From: Deltaproteobacteria bacterium
Lineage (GTDB): Bacteria > Desulfobacterota > Binatia > Binatales > Binataceae
Direction: 5' to 3'
Assembly (NCBI GenBank): GCA_027317185.1
Contig: DAHVFB010000029.1
Span: forward strand, 1 to 34,425
Length of the DNA: 34,425 nucleotides
The stretch's first letter is position 1. Each line of letters opens with the position of its first letter. Positions 1 through 10,348 of the stretch are shown one piece after another. The notes beneath the pieces are model-generated. The model saw only the letters and a list, made by a program, of their open reading frames with translations, was not told the DNA's origin and did no database searches. A program made the translations under genes and the position numbers.

Positions 1-1931
1 ACGCCGGGAATGCCTCGCAGCCGGGCGTCGAGGCGGGCAATCACGGTCTGCACCGGCGCGCGCTGCCCGACCGGCTTCAGCGCGATCGTGATCTGGCCGG
101 TGTTGGGCGTTGCGTTGATCGTGCCGGCGCCGACGAAAGATGCGACGTCCTGCACCGCCGGATCGGCGCGGATCACCCCTGCCACCTGTTGCTGCAACGC
201 GCCCATGCGCGCGACCGAGGCGGTCTGCGACGCCTCCAGCACGGCGGTCACGATCCCGGTGTCCTGCTGCGGCAAAAAACCCTTCGGCACCACCAGGTAC
301 AGCAGCACGGTGCCGACCAGCGTTCCCGCTGCGATCAGCAGCATCAGCCGTTCGCGCCCGAGCGACCAGTGCAGCGTGCGGCGGTAGCAGCCGAGTGCTG
401 CGCGGAACCCGGCCTCGGACGCGCGTGCGAGCCGCCCCGGCCGTTCCTGCTCGATCGGCCGCAGCAGCCGCCCGCTCAGCATCGGCGTCAAGGTCAGCGA
501 CACCAGGGCCGAGACCACGACCGAGACCGTCAGCGTGATCGCGAACTCGCGGAACAGCAGGCCGACCACCCCGGTCATGAACAAGAGCGGGATGAACACC
601 GCGACCAGCGAGACCGTCAGCGAGACGATGGTGAAGCCGATCTGCTTGGCACCCCTGAATGCGGCCGTGAGCGGCGGCACGCCCTGCTCGATGAAGCGGA
701 CGATGTTCTCGATCATCACGATGGCATCGTCCACGACGAAGCCGGTCGCGACCGTGAGCGCCATCAGCGAGAGGTTGTCGATACTGTAGCCGCCCAGGTA
801 CATCACGCCGAAGGTGCCGATCAGCGAAAGCGGCACCACAATTCCGGGAATCAGCGTGGCGCGCAGGTTACGCAGAAACAGGAAGACCACCATCACCACC
901 AGCAAAATCGAGATCAGCAGCGTGATCTCGACATCGTGAACCGAGGCGCGAATCGTGGTGGTGCGATCGAGCGCCACCGACAGCTTGATCGCCGGCGAGA
1001 TGGTGGCCGACAACTGCGGCATCGAGGCCAGCACATTGTCCACCGTATCGATAATGTTGGCGCCCGGTTGTTTGAATATGATCAGCATCACGGCGGGCTG
1101 GCTGTTGTAGACGCCCGCGGTGCGCACGTCCTCCATCGAGTCGTTGACCTGTGCAAGATCGGAAAGCTGCACCGCCGCGCCATTGTGATAGCTGACGATC
1201 AGCGGGCGATACTGAGGGGCTTTCAGTAGCTGATCGGTGGTGGCCAGCGGCCATGAATTGGTGCCGTCGCCGAGTTCGCCCTTGGGCCGGTTCGCGTTGG
1301 CGCGACTGAGCACGGTCCGCACGTCCTCGAGTCCGATTCCGTAATTGTTGAGTTGCGTCGGATTCAGCTCGACCCGCACCGCTGGCAGTGCGGCGCCACC
1401 GACGATCACCTGGCCGACACCTTGAAGCTGGGAAAGTTTCTGCGCGAGAACGGACGACGCCGCATCATACATCTGTGTGCGCGTCACCCGATCGGAAGTC
1501 AGCGCGAAAATCAGAATTGGCGCGTCGGCCGGGTTAACCTTTCGGTATTGCGGATTATTCGGCAGGTCAGACGGCAATTGACTGCGGGCGGCATTGATCG
1601 CGGCCTGTACGTCGCGCGCGGCGGCATCGATGTCACGATTCAAATCAAACTGCAGGACGATCGCGGTGGATCCCAGGGTACTGGTCGAGGTCAGCTCGGT
1701 AAGGCCCGCGATACGTCCGAACTGACGCTCGAGCGGGGTAGCTACCGATGAAGCCATCGTTTCCGGGCTGGCGCCGGGCAGGCTGGCGCTGACCATGATG
1801 GTCGGAAACTCGACCTCCGGCAGCGGCGCCACCGGCAGCATCCGAAATGCGATTACCCCCGCCAGCGCGATCGCGATCGTCAGCAGCGTGGTCGCGACCG
1901 AATTGCGGATGAAGGTTTCGGATAAATTCAT
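1..1931 (-). CDS. mdtC: RND multidrug efflux permease, MdtC-like (3' end missing)
   Basis: Inner-membrane proton-driven pump subunit of a tripartite RND exporter. About 643 residues are present, of roughly 1030 usual for the family; the C-terminal part lies beyond position 1. The ATG at 1931 overlaps the stop of the preceding permease gene by four bases (ATGA), which fixes the start and implies translational coupling. Visible family features are the N-terminal membrane helix, the porter-domain motif [10 protein letters not shown], the TM4 segment [11 protein letters not shown] with its proton-relay aspartates, and the second-half start [12 protein letters not shown]. It resembles the upstream permease throughout, as expected for MdtB/MdtC paralogues that form a heterotrimer. 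MdtC is assigned from operon order; the exact substrate is unknown. Confidence 0.9.
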   Translation of the reverse strand, partial: MNLSETFIRNSVATTLLTIAIALAGVIAFRMLPVAPLPEVEFPTIMVSASLPGASPETMASSVATPLERQFGRIAGLTELTSTSTLGSTAIVLQFDLNRDIDAAARDVQAAINAARSQLPSDLPNNPQYRKVNPADAPILIFALTSDRVTRTQMYDAASSVLAQKLSQLQGVGQVIVGGAALPAVRVELNPTQLNNYGIGLEDVRTVLSRANANRPKGELGDGTNSWPLATTDQLLKAPQYRPLIVSYHNGAAVQLSDLAQVNDSMEDVRTAGVYNSQPAVMLIIFKQPGANIIDTVDNVLASMPQLSATISPAIKLSVALDRTTTIRASVHDVEITLLISILLVVMVVFLFLRNLRATLIPGIVVPLSLIGTFGVMYLGGYSIDNLSLMALTVATGFVVDDAIVMIENIVRFIEQGVPPLTAAFRGAKQIGFTIVSLTVSLVAVFIPLLFMTGVVGLLFREFAITLTVSVVVSALVSLTLTPMLSGRLLRPIEQERPGRLARASEAGFRAALGCYRRTLHWSLGRERLMLLIAAGTLVGTVLLYLVVPKGFLPQQDTGIVTAVLEASQTASVARMGALQQQVAGVIRADPAVQDVASFVGAGTINATPNTGQITIALKPVGQRAPVQTVIARLDARLRGIPG

Positions 1932-4900
1932 GCGGCTTGCGTCCGGCGCGGCGTTTCGGACGGCGCATCGCCTTCGCGGCGAGACCCCATCCGATGCGCC
2001 AAACGATCGAAAGCGAGAAAAATTACCGGCGTGGTGTAAAGCGTGAGTACCTGGCTCAGCAGCAGGCCGCCGACAATCGCGATACCCAGCGGCCGGCGCA
2101 GCTCCGAACCGGTACCGGTACCCAGCGCCAGAGGCAGACCGCCGAGCAGCGCCGCCATCGTGGTCATCATGATCGGACGAAAGCGCAGCAGGCAGGCCTG
2201 ATAGATCGCCGCAGCGGCCGGCTGCTGCTCGTTGCGCTGGGCGTCAAGCGCGAAGTCGATCATCATAATCGCGTTTTTCTTAACGATTCCGATCAACAAA
2301 ATGATGCCGATTAAGGCGATGACATTGAGATCGTTCCCGCAAATCATCAAAGCGGCAATCGCGCCTACGCCCGCCGAGGGCAGCGTCGAGAGGATCGTGA
2401 TTGGATGGAGGTAACTCTCATAAAGCACGCCAAGCACGATGTACACCGTGATGAGCGCGGCGAGGATCAACCACGGTTCGTTGGTCAGCGAGGCGCGGAA
2501 GGCGGCGGCGGTGCCCTGGAATTCCGCCTGGATGCTGGCCGGCATCCCGATGCCATCCTTCGCGGCATCGATCGCGGTAACCGCATAGCCCAGCGAATAG
2601 CCCGGTGCAACGTTGAACGAGATCGTGACTGCGGGAAACTGTCCTTGGTGACTGATTATCAACGGCGCCGATCGCCGCTCGTAATGGGTGACCGCGGCGA
2701 GCGGAACTTCACCGCCGCCGGTTGACGGAAGATACACGTCGTTAAGGTTTTTCGGACTCTGCTGAAAATCCGGCGCAACTTCGAGCACCACGTGGTATTG
2801 GTTCAATTGCGTGAACATGGTCGAAATCTGCCGCTGACCGAACGCATCGTAGAGCGTGTCGTCGATCATTTGCGGCGTGATTCCGAGGCGTGACGCGGTC
2901 GCTCGATCGATCACCAGCCGGGCTTCCTGGCCACCGTTTTGCTGGTCGGTGGCGACGTCGCGAAGTTGCGGCATCGTTTGCAGCTTTCGCACAAGTTTCG
3001 CGGTCCAGCTATTCAGCTCGGCCGGATCCGGATCTTCCAAGCTGTACTGGTACTGGGTCCGGCTCACCCGATCCTCGACCGTCAGGTCCTGCACCGGTTG
3101 CAGGTAGAGACTGATGCCTGGCACCTGCGCCAGTTGCGGTTGCAACCGGCCAATCACCTGCTCGATGCCGGCCGTACGCCGATCGAGCGGCTTGAGGTTG
3201 ATCAGAAAACGGCCGCTGTTGACGGTGGTGTTGGTGCCGTCGATGCCGACGAAAGACTCGAGACTCGCGACCGCCGGGTCCTTCAGGATGATTCGTCCCA
3301 GCGCCTGCTGCCGCGCGGCCATCGCGGAGAACGAAACGGTTGCCGGCGCCTGCGATACGCCCTGAATTACACCGGTATCCTGCACCGGAAAAAACCCCTT
3401 AGGCACAATGATATAGAGCAGCACCGTCAGCACCAGCGTGGCCGCGGCCACCAGCAGCGTCGCCTCCTGATGCTTCAGTACCCATTGCAGCGTGCGGCCA
3501 TAGAACCCGATCGCAGAGTCGAACATCCGTTCCGAAGCGCGGTAAAACCTGCTCTGAGCGGATTTCGGCTGATGGCGCAGCAGGCGCGAGCACATCATGG
3601 GCGTAAGCGTGAGCGAGACCACGGCCGAGACCAGGATCGTGACCGCCAGCGTCACCGCGAATTCCCGGAACAGGCGCCCGACGATATCGCCCATGAATAG
3701 CAGCGGAATCAGCACCGCGATGAGCGAGACGGTCAGTGATACGATCGTAAAGCCGATCTGCTTCGAGCCCTTGAGCGCGGCTTGCAGCGGCGAGTCGCCA
3801 TCCTCGATGAACCGCGCAATATTCTCGATCATCACGATTGCGTCGTCGACCACGAAGCCGGTCGAAATCGTGAGCGCCATCAGGGTGAGATTGTTCAGGC
3901 TGTACCCCAGCAGGTACATCACGCCGAAAGTGCCGATCAGCGAGAGCGGCACCGCGACGCTCGGAATGATGGTCGCCGATAAGGTGCGCAGGAACAGGAA
4001 TATCACCATCACGACCAGCGCGACCGTCAGCATCAGTTCGAACTGCACGTCCTTGACCGAGGCCCGGATCATGGTGGTGCGATCGGTCAGTATCGAGACC
4101 TGAACCGAGGGCGGCAGCGTGCCTTGCAGCCGCGGCAGCAGCGCCTTGACGCGATCGACGACCGTAATGATGTTCGCGCCCGGTTGCCGTTCGATGTTCA
4201 CAATCACGGCCGGCACGTCGTTCATCCACGCGGCCTGGTTCACATCCTCGGCCTCGTCGGTCACAGTCGCGATATCGGAAAGCCTCACCGGCGCGCCATT
4301 GTGGTAGGCGACAATCAGCGGCCGGTAATCTTTACTGGAAAGCAACTGATCGTTGGCGCCAATGGTGTACGCCTGCCGCGGGCCATCGAAGTTGCCCTTG
4401 GCCTCGTCCACGTTCGCCGCCGCGATCGCGGCACGCAGACTCTCGAGACTGATACCGAAGGAAGCGAGCATGGTCGGATTCACGCGAATCCGAACCGCGG
4501 GTTTCTGACCGCCGCTGATACTCACCAGTCCGACGCCTGAAACCTGGGAAATCTTCTGCGCCAGGCGCGTGTCGGCGAGGTCTTCGACTTGCGCCAGCGG
4601 GATCTCTTTCGAGGTGAGCGCAAGCGTCAAAACCGGCGCGTCGGCAGGATTGATCTTGCTATAGATTGGCGGATTCGGCAGGTCGCGCGGAAGATAGGTG
4701 GCGGCGGCGTTGATCGCGGCCTGCACCTCCTGCTCCGCCACGTCGATATCCAGCGCCAGCGTGAACTGCAAGGTGATAATCGAACTGCCGAACGAGCTGT
4801 TCGAGGTCATCTGATTGAGACCGGGGACCTCGCCGAACTGGCGTTCCAGCGGCGCCGTCACCGAAGAGGCCATCACATCCGGACTGGCGCCCGGATAAAA

Positions 4901-5047
4901 GGTGACGACCTGAATAGTCGGATAATCGACCTCGGGCAGCGCGGAGACCGGCAGTTCCCGATAAGCGACAAAGCCCGCGAGCAGGATCGCGGCCATCAGC
5001 AACGAGGTCGCGACCGGGCGAAGGATGAAAATCCGCGACGGATTCAC
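1928..5047 (-). CDS. mdtB: RND multidrug efflux permease, MdtB-like
   Basis: Full-length RND permease of 1039 residues, matching the usual family size. The start is a GTG at 5047 that overlaps the mdtA stop as GTGA. A longer open frame continues upstream to 5668, but that part lies inside mdtA and reads as non-native sequence. Features in order: N-terminal helix ([20 protein letters not shown]), porter-domain motif [14 protein letters not shown]4 [15 protein letters not shown] with proton-relay aspartates, [12 protein letters not shown] opening the second periplasmic half, and a C-terminal helix bundle with [11 protein letters not shown]. The protein probably pairs with the MdtC-like subunit to pump amphiphilic compounds out through an outer-membrane channel. 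No channel gene lies in the visible part. Confidence 0.95.
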   Translation of the reverse strand: MNPSRIFILRPVATSLLMAAILLAGFVAYRELPVSALPEVDYPTIQVVTFYPGASPDVMASSVTAPLERQFGEVPGLNQMTSNSSFGSSIITLQFTLALDIDVAEQEVQAAINAAATYLPRDLPNPPIYSKINPADAPVLTLALTSKEIPLAQVEDLADTRLAQKISQVSGVGLVSISGGQKPAVRIRVNPTMLASFGISLESLRAAIAAANVDEAKGNFDGPRQAYTIGANDQLLSSKDYRPLIVAYHNGAPVRLSDIATVTDEAEDVNQAAWMNDVPAVIVNIERQPGANIITVVDRVKALLPRLQGTLPPSVQVSILTDRTTMIRASVKDVQFELMLTVALVVMVIFLFLRTLSATIIPSVAVPLSLIGTFGVMYLLGYSLNNLTLMALTISTGFVVDDAIVMIENIARFIEDGDSPLQAALKGSKQIGFTIVSLTVSLIAVLIPLLFMGDIVGRLFREFAVTLAVTILVSAVVSLTLTPMMCSRLLRHQPKSAQSRFYRASERMFDSAIGFYGRTLQWVLKHQEATLLVAAATLVLTVLLYIIVPKGFFPVQDTGVIQGVSQAPATVSFSAMAARQQALGRIILKDPAVASLESFVGIDGTNTTVNSGRFLINLKPLDRRTAGIEQVIGRLQPQLAQVPGISLYLQPVQDLTVEDRVSRTQYQYSLEDPDPAELNSWTAKLVRKLQTMPQLRDVATDQQNGGQEARLVIDRATASRLGITPQMIDDTLYDAFGQRQISTMFTQLNQYHVVLEVAPDFQQSPKNLNDVYLPSTGGGEVPLAAVTHYERRSAPLIISHQGQFPAVTISFNVAPGYSLGYAVTAIDAAKDGIGMPASIQAEFQGTAAAFRASLTNEPWLILAALITVYIVLGVLYESYLHPITILSTLPSAGVGAIAALMICGNDLNVIALIGIILLIGIVKKNAIMMIDFALDAQRNEQQPAAAAIYQACLLRFRPIMMTTMAALLGGLPLALGTGTGSELRRPLGIAIVGGLLLSQVLTLYTTPVIFLAFDRLAHRMGSRREGDAPSETPRRTQAA

Positions 5048-6225
5048 TGCGTATTCCCGGCAGCGGTATTGGCCGCCAACTGAACCTTTACCTTTGCGCC
5101 GGGACGCAGCTTGTCGATTCCATCGATCACCACCTGATCGCCGGGCGTCACGCCACTGTCGATAGCGGCGGCCTCGCCCTCGATTGCGCCGATCGTCACC
5201 TTGCGCGCATCGACGGTGCCATCGGGCCGCACCACATAGACGAAGGTTCCCTGTGGACTTTTCTGCACGGCGGCGACCGGTATCAGCGCCGCATTTTGAC
5301 GGGTCCCGGTGAGCAGCTTCACATTCACAAATTGATTCGGGAAAAGAGTGTAGCCGGGATTGGCGAATACCGCCTTGAGCTTTATCGTCCCGGTGCTCTG
5401 ATCGATCTGGTTGTCCAACGTAAGCAAAGCTCCGGTGGCGAGCTTGTTGCGCAGCGAACGGTCGTAGGCGTCCACCTTCATCTGATGGCCGCCGGCGGTA
5501 TTTTCCAGCACCTGCGGAATGTCGTCTTCCGGCAGCGTGAAGAGCACCGCGATCGGCTGTAATTGCGTGATCACCACTAGGCCCTGCGTATCCGTGGCAT
5601 GGACTATGTTCCCCTGATCGATCAGCCGCAGGCCGATTCGCCCGGTGATCGGCGCGGTAATCCGGCAATAGGTCAACTGCAGCCTGGCGTTTTCGATATT
5701 CGCGTGATCGCTCACGATCGTGCCCTGGTACTGACCGACCATCGACATCTGATTATCGAAGTCCTGCGCGGCGATCACGTTTTGCCGGAACAAATCGCGG
5801 TCGCGATTCAGGGTGATCTGCGCATTCACCAGCATTGCCCGGTCGTGCGCGAGCTGGCCCTGCGCCTGATGCAACTGCACCTGGTAAGGGCGGGGATCGA
5901 TCTCGGCCAGCAGGTCGCCCTGCTTAACCAGTTGTCCCTCCCGGAAATAGACTTTCATCAACTGGCCGTCTACCCGGGATTTGACCGTAACCGTATTGAA
6001 TGCCGTGACCGAGCCGAGTGCGGTCAAATACAGTTGCAAATTGCCCTGTATGACGGTCACGGCACTTACCGGAATGGCCGGCCGCGAATGGGTTGCTGCG
6101 GCCTCGGCCGACGCGCCATGGGTCGCGATGAGCCGCGCGATTACGGCATACGCGATGATTGCGATCAGCGCGATCGCCGCGATCGAGACCCAAAGCCGAT
6201 GAGTTTGCCTAATTCGATCTTCCAT
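5044..6225 (-). CDS. mdtA: RND efflux periplasmic adaptor, MdtA-like
   Basis: Membrane-fusion (adaptor) subunit of 393 residues that bridges the RND pump and the outer-membrane channel. An N-terminal hydrophobic anchor covers about residues 12-32. It is followed by the biotin/lipoyl-like half ([19 protein letters not shown], then [12 protein letters not shown]), an alpha-hairpin rich in Gln and Ala, and the return strand [20 protein letters not shown]. The C-terminal beta-barrel region contains [15 protein letters not shown]. It is first in the efflux operon and overlaps mdtB by four bases. No clear Shine-Dalgarno sequence precedes the ATG, so a slightly different start is possible. The 171-bp space upstream should hold the operon promoter, but I could not identify convincing -35/-10 boxes. 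Confidence 0.93.
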   Translation of the reverse strand: MEDRIRQTHRLWVSIAAIALIAIIAYAVIARLIATHGASAEAAATHSRPAIPVSAVTVIQGNLQLYLTALGSVTAFNTVTVKSRVDGQLMKVYFREGQLVKQGDLLAEIDPRPYQVQLHQAQGQLAHDRAMLVNAQITLNRDRDLFRQNVIAAQDFDNQMSMVGQYQGTIVSDHANIENARLQLTYCRITAPITGRIGLRLIDQGNIVHATDTQGLVVITQLQPIAVLFTLPEDDIPQVLENTAGGHQMKVDAYDRSLRNKLATGALLTLDNQIDQSTGTIKLKAVFANPGYTLFPNQFVNVKLLTGTRQNAALIPVAAVQKSPQGTFVYVVRPDGTVDARKVTIGAIEGEAAAIDSGVTPGDQVVIDGIDKLRPGAKVKVQLAANTAAGNTQ

Positions 6226-6396
6226 CAGATGTTAGATTAGACGCGCTCGGGTATCCTTTTATTGATAGCCGGCCTCATTTTGTTTCATACTCACCGGTTC
6301 AGATGATGGTCTAATCGATAGCGTGCAAATTTGTTTGAAGCTTTAATCCCTGCGGTCCGCGCAATCGTGAAAAGGAAACCGTGACCGAGGTGCTGC

Positions 6397-7353
6397 TCAG
6401 GCCGCCTGCTTTAAATAATGCGAGGCGATTTCGCGCCCGATCAGTTCCATCTGCTTGGGCCAGTCCGCGGGCGTGGCGATCGGCCACAATACGAACTTGT
6501 CCAATCCCGCCGCTACGTAATCCTCCATCCGGCGGATAATGTCATCGGGCGATCCGTACACCGATCGCTTCAGCACCGCTTCGCCATCGACCGCGCCGAT
6601 CCGCCACAATTTGGGATCGACCTCTTCAAGCGCGCGCGCCCTGGACGAACTGATGCGGCATCGAAGGATCAATCCCGATTCGATACGTGCGTGTTCGCGC
6701 CCGAAATCCCGGGCATATTGATTTATGGCAGTCATATTCGCCGCGAACTCTTCGGGAGTTTGGAATGAGGCGAAAAAGCCGTCGCCCAACTTCGCCGCAC
6801 GCATCAGCGCGCCCTTCGATTGGCCGCCGATCCATAGGTCGATGGTGCCGAAGTCATTGTTGGTGCGCGGGATCGGTCGCGGCTCGATCGCGACGTTATC
6901 GAACTTGTAAAATTTTCCCGCGAAGCTGCTGCTCGGTTCGATCCAGACCTGGCGCAGAATTCTGATGCCTTCATCAAGCCGCGCGCCGCGCGCTTCGAGC
7001 GGGATTCCGCAGGCGGCATAATCCGCGAGGTTGGCGCCGGTCCCAACCGCCATCACGATGCGGCCATTTGCAAGATAATCGAGCGAGGCAAACGATTTGG
7101 CGACCAGCAGCGGATGGCGCAAATTCAGCAGATACACGCTCGGGCCGAGTCTGATTTTGGAGGTGCGCGAGGCGATCAGCGACAGCGTCGCCACCACGTC
7201 GAGTTCCGGATTCGGCGCCATCAGATGATCCGAGAGCCAGAACGAGTCGATTCCCCATTCCTCGGCGCGCGCCGCCACACGTGCGATAGTATCGGGCGAC
7301 GGCAGCCCGAAACGCCATAATCCGAGTCCGACACCCACTTTTATCTGCTTCAT
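6397..7353 (-). CDS. LLM-class flavin/F420-dependent oxidoreductase
   Basis: A 318-residue protein of the bacterial luciferase-like monooxygenase superfamily (TIM barrel). Diagnostic segments are VGLGLWRFGLPSP at the N terminus, ARAEEWGIDSFWLSDHL, the strand RTSKIRLGPSVYLLNLRHP, DYLANGRIVMAVGTG with the cofactor-binding glycine, and LWIGGQSKGALMRAAKLGDGFF. The sequence looks closer to the F420-dependent branch (tetrahydromethanopterin reductase-like) than to FMN luciferases, but the cofactor is inferred and the substrate is unknown. It is transcribed divergently from the metallo-hydrolase at 7410, with 56 bp between them. Its stop lies 171 bp before the efflux operon on the same strand, so co-transcription with mdtA is possible but not indicated. 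Confidence 0.88.
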   Translation of the reverse strand: MKQIKVGVGLGLWRFGLPSPDTIARVAARAEEWGIDSFWLSDHLMAPNPELDVVATLSLIASRTSKIRLGPSVYLLNLRHPLLVAKSFASLDYLANGRIVMAVGTGANLADYAACGIPLEARGARLDEGIRILRQVWIEPSSSFAGKFYKFDNVAIEPRPIPRTNNDFGTIDLWIGGQSKGALMRAAKLGDGFFASFQTPEEFAANMTAINQYARDFGREHARIESGLILRCRISSSRARALEEVDPKLWRIGAVDGEAVLKRSVYGSPDDIIRRMEDYVAAGLDKFVLWPIATPADWPKQMELIGREIASHYLKQAA

Positions 7354-7409
7354 GCCGCGCTCCCCGATTTGCCTGGCTGATGCACAGAGATTAACATGCG
7401 CGCAATTCG

Positions 7410-8180
7410 ATGAGCGTGCGTCAGACTTCCGCGACCGATTCCGTCAACGTAACCGTGCTGGGAACTGGTGATGCGTTTTCCAGCCACGGACGCTTTACCT
7501 CGGGGTACCTGATTGAATCGGGCGGCTACCGGATCCTGATGGAGGCCGGGCCCACGATTCTCGCCTCGCTCAAACGCGCGGGCATCCGTCCCGCGGATAT
7601 CGATCTTATCTTAATCAGTCACCTGCATGGTGACCACTTCGGCGGAATTCCTTTTCTATTCCTGGAGTACATGTACGAAAGCCCGCGCCGCCGCAATTTG
7701 ACCATCGCCGGCCCGCGTTACCTGGAAAGCCGATCGTGGACGCTGGTGCGCACCATGTTTCCAGGCACCGCGGCGCATACGGTCGCGCGCAAGACCCGTT
7801 TCACGGTAATCGAACCTAATAGCCGGGTCAGACTAGGGCCGGTGCGTGTTTCGGCCATCCGCACCCCGCACATGAAGCGCTACAAATCGCTCGCCTTCCG
7901 AATCGAGATTGACGGCCGCACGATCGTCTTCTCCGGCGATAGCGGATGGACCGAAGATTTGGTTCCGTTCACCGCCGGCGCCGATCTATTTCTATGTGAA
8001 TGCACCTATTTCGAGAGCGAACACCTTGATTTTCACCTGAATTACCCGCTGCTGGCGAAGGCGCGCGACCGTCTGCAGGTCAAACGGATGGTGCTGACCC
8101 ATCTGGGCCGCGAAGTGCTGGATCGCGCATCCGAAGTGGCGATCGAGATGGCCTCGGACGGCATGCGTATCGAAGTCTAG
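7410..8180 (+). CDS. MBL-fold metallo-hydrolase, RNase Z-like
   Basis: A 256-residue metallo-beta-lactamase-fold protein. It opens with VTVLGTGDAFSSHGR, typical of the RNase Z/arylsulfatase-like branch. The zinc motif is HLHGDHFGG (H71, H73, D75, H76), followed by a bridging aspartate in FSGDSGW and a late histidine in LTHLGREVL. It is shorter than classical tRNA 3' endonuclease (about 300 residues) and I see no clear exosite arm. A tRNase role is therefore not supported, and a phosphodiesterase- or sulfatase-like hydrolase is equally plausible. It lies 83 bp upstream of fabI on the same strand. No good ribosome binding site is visible before the ATG. Confidence 0.85.
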   Translation: MSVRQTSATDSVNVTVLGTGDAFSSHGRFTSGYLIESGGYRILMEAGPTILASLKRAGIRPADIDLILISHLHGDHFGGIPFLFLEYMYESPRRRNLTIAGPRYLESRSWTLVRTMFPGTAAHTVARKTRFTVIEPNSRVRLGPVRVSAIRTPHMKRYKSLAFRIEIDGRTIVFSGDSGWTEDLVPFTAGADLFLCECTYFESEHLDFHLNYPLLAKARDRLQVKRMVLTHLGREVLDRASEVAIEMASDGMRIEV

Positions 8181-8263
8181 TCCGGCGCTGGATCATAACG
8201 CCGGATTAACGTCACAATGCTCGCGAGCCGGGACCGTCCGGTGAAAATCCTGGGAGTTGCCCA

Positions 8264-9034
8264 ATGGGAATTGCTGATGGCAAAACCGCCCTGGTGGTCG
8301 GCGTCGCCAACGAGAAGAGTCTGGCCTTTTCGATCGCGCAGGAATTGCGCGCGCAGGGCGCGGCGGTCGCGCTGACGTATCAGGGCGAGGTGCTCGAAAA
8401 GCGGGTGCGCCCGCTGGCCGCTCAGATCGGGGCCGAGGTGATCGGCGAGTTGGATGTCACCAACGACGGTCAGATCGCGGAAACTTTCGCCGCTTTGCAC
8501 AAAAAATATGGCGGGCTCGATATGCTGGTGCATGCAGTGGCCTTCGCCGAGCGCGACGATTTGCGCGATCGCTTTCTGAATGTCAACCGCACCAACTTCG
8601 CCCGCGCCATGGAGATCAGCGCATACTCGCTGGTGGCGCTGGCGCGGGCGGCCGAACCGCTGATGGAAGCGCGCGGCGGCGGTTCGATCGTGACCCTGAG
8701 CTATATTGGCGCGGTCCGGGCCATCCCGAATTACAACATGATGGGCGTCGCCAAGGCCGCTCTGGAAGCCTGCGTGCGTTACCTCGCAATGGATCTTGGA
8801 GCCAAGGGCATCAGGATCAACGCGCTGAGCGCCGGCCCCGCACGCACGCTTTCATCCTCCGCGATTCGCGACTTTTTCACCATGGCGCATCACGTCGAGG
8901 AGCGATCGCCATTGAAACGTGCGATGAAAATCGAGGAAGTTGGCAAGATGGGGGCGGTGCTGCTGTCGGACCTGTCGAGCGGCGTCACCGGCCAGACCGT
9001 TTACGTCGATGTCGGTTATAGTATCGTAGGCTGA
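8264..9034 (+). CDS. fabI: Enoyl-[acyl-carrier-protein] reductase (NADH), FabI type
   Basis: This enzyme performs the last reductive step of each fatty-acid elongation cycle, reducing trans-2-enoyl-ACP with NAD(P)H. The 256 residues form a short-chain dehydrogenase fold. The FabI-type nucleotide motif GVANEKSLAFSIA replaces the usual Gly-rich SDR loop, and LDVTND follows. The active site shows Tyr147 (SYIGAVRA) and the Tyr157-x6-Lys164 pair (YNMMGVAK), almost the same numbering as E. coli Tyr146/Tyr156/Lys163. The C-terminal GQTVYVDVGYSIVG is typical. A GGGAG sequence lies a few bases before the ATG. The sequence corresponds to the triclosan-target family; sensitivity cannot be judged from it. 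Confidence 0.95.
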   Translation: MGIADGKTALVVGVANEKSLAFSIAQELRAQGAAVALTYQGEVLEKRVRPLAAQIGAEVIGELDVTNDGQIAETFAALHKKYGGLDMLVHAVAFAERDDLRDRFLNVNRTNFARAMEISAYSLVALARAAEPLMEARGGGSIVTLSYIGAVRAIPNYNMMGVAKAALEACVRYLAMDLGAKGIRINALSAGPARTLSSSAIRDFFTMAHHVEERSPLKRAMKIEEVGKMGAVLLSDLSSGVTGQTVYVDVGYSIVG

Positions 9035-9044
9035 GGGTTCTCAC

Positions 9045-9106
9045 GCAGGGTGTTGAGCGCAATATTCAATGCAATGCTTGGGGACGTGCCTTTCTCAACA
9101 CCCTGC
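9045..9106. repeat. 13-bp perfect inverted repeat between fabI and gloB
   Basis: GCAGGGTGTTGAG at 9045-9057 is exactly complementary to CTCAACACCCTGC at 9094-9106, with 36 bases between the arms. It fills most of the 86-bp space between fabI and gloB. There is no T-run after the second arm, so it does not look like an intrinsic terminator. It could be an mRNA structure, a small palindromic repeat or a processing site. The second arm ends 14 bases before the gloB ATG. Confidence 0.8.
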
Positions 9107-9120
9107 CAGGAGCGCTAGTA

Positions 9121-9897
9121 ATGGCGATAATACCGGTTCCGCAACTCAAGGATAATTTTGCATACCTGGTGGTCAACGACGCGGCTAAACAATGCGGCGT
9201 GGTTGATTGTGCGGAAGCTGATAAGGTGCTCGCCGCGATTAAACGCGAGGGCCTCACACCGGTCGCGCTGCTCTCGACCCATTGGCATCCCGACCATGTC
9301 GGCGGCAACCTCGATTTGGTAAAGGCGGTGCCCGATATAAAAGTATTCGGGGCGCGCGCCGAGGATGGCCGCATTCCCGCCTTGACCGATCCGCTCGACG
9401 ATGGCGACACCGTGCGGTTTGGCGGACTCGAAGCCCGCGTGCTCGGCATTCCGGCGCATACCAATGGTCATGTTGCGTACTACTTTGCCGCGCTAAAGTC
9501 GGTTTTCTCCGGCGACACCCTTTTCATCGCGGGGTGCGGCCGGGTTTTCGAGGGCAAGGCCGACACCATGCTAGCGTCGCTGCGCAAACTCGCCGCGCTG
9601 CCCGCCGAGACCATGGTTTATTGCGGACACGAGTATACGGTGCGCAATCTCGAGTTTGCACTGACACTGGAACCGAACAATCTTGATCTGAAAGCGAAGC
9701 ATGACTGGGCAGTCAAAGCGCGGGCGGCCAGCCAATGGACTATCCCGTCAACCATCGGCGATGAAAAACGTTTCAACCCATTTCTGCGGGTAGACAGTCC
9801 CGAACTGCGCGCAACCTTGAAGCGCAAAGACCCGTCGCTGGCCGACGATCCGGTGGCGATCTTCGCCCGCACCCGCGAACTGAAAGATAATTTCTAA
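9121..9897 (+). CDS. gloB: Hydroxyacylglutathione hydrolase (glyoxalase II)
   Basis: Hydrolyses S-D-lactoylglutathione to D-lactate and glutathione, the second step of methylglyoxal detoxification. The 258 residues match the family length. The first metal motif is THWHPDH (residues 53-59). Later ligands sit in GHTNGH-like IPAHTNGHVAYY, FSGDTLFIAGCGR and YCGHEYTVRNLEFAL. The C-terminal helical HAGH domain (FNPFLRVDSPELR) is present, which distinguishes glyoxalase II from generic MBL proteins. The tail carries the substrate-binding region seen in true family members, though the exact thiol cofactor of this organism cannot be inferred. It follows fabI in the same direction. Confidence 0.93.
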   Translation: MAIIPVPQLKDNFAYLVVNDAAKQCGVVDCAEADKVLAAIKREGLTPVALLSTHWHPDHVGGNLDLVKAVPDIKVFGARAEDGRIPALTDPLDDGDTVRFGGLEARVLGIPAHTNGHVAYYFAALKSVFSGDTLFIAGCGRVFEGKADTMLASLRKLAALPAETMVYCGHEYTVRNLEFALTLEPNNLDLKAKHDWAVKARAASQWTIPSTIGDEKRFNPFLRVDSPELRATLKRKDPSLADDPVAIFARTRELKDNF

Positions 9898-9919
9898 ACT
9901 TGCAGCCGCGCCGGCGCGA

Positions 9920-10336
9920 TCAGAACGGCTGCTTGATTACCATTACCAGAATCGCAAGCAGCACCACGCTGATCAGGCCGTGCAGCAACTGAAACTCGTG
10001 GCGCGTCGGGCCGCCGACCGCCCCGATTCGCTTGCCGCGGGCGTACATCCAGACGTGCAGCGCCAGCAGCACCACGACCAGCGTCAGTTTGACGTGCATC
10101 CACCCATGCTGCATCACCTGCGGATCGGCGATGATGGTCAGAATGCCAAAGATGATCGTGATTACCGCGCCGGCGTTGCACACCGAATTGAACAGACGGC
10201 GTGAGACGGCCATCAACGAGGCCTGGCCGGCGGCGCTTTCATTGCCGGCCGCGACGGTCAATATCGAGCTCAACACCAACAGCCCGCCCATCCAGAAGAT
10301 CGCGCCGAAAAGATGGAAGATGATGAACCATTGCAC
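9920..10336 (-). CDS. HemJ/CopD-like four-helix membrane protein
   Basis: A small integral membrane protein of 138 residues with four predicted membrane helices. The first helix contains His8 in FHLFGAIFWMGGLL, and a later helix begins HVKLTLVVVLLALH (His81, Lys83). This pattern is seen in the UPF0093/HemJ family (protoporphyrinogen IX oxidase) and in the related CopD-type proteins. HemJ proteins are about 140-150 residues and bind heme through conserved histidines, so size and residues fit. A true HemJ assignment is not secure because copper-resistance and DUF-type relatives look alike. The gene follows the MFS transporter gene after 12 bp on the same strand, implying co-transcription. Confidence 0.65.
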   Translation of the reverse strand: MQWFIIFHLFGAIFWMGGLLVLSSILTVAAGNESAAGQASLMAVSRRLFNSVCNAGAVITIIFGILTIIADPQVMQHGWMHVKLTLVVVLLALHVWMYARGKRIGAVGGPTRHEFQLLHGLISVVLLAILVMVIKQPF

Positions 10337-10348
10337 CGCAGTTTCCCC

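Noticed and set aside
189-1229. Plus-strand open frame of 346 codons
   Set aside because: It is antisense to the MdtC-like permease, rich in Arg, His and Gln with no domain, a typical GC-rich shadow frame.
5048-5668. N-terminal extension of the MdtB-like permease
   Set aside because: It lies fully inside mdtA in another frame and is not RND-like; the GTG at 5047 overlapping the mdtA stop is the natural start.
6235-6316. 8-bp inverted repeat GATTAGAC/GTCTAATC upstream of mdtA as an operator
   Set aside because: The arms are short and 66 bases apart, and no regulator gene is adjacent; chance is likely.
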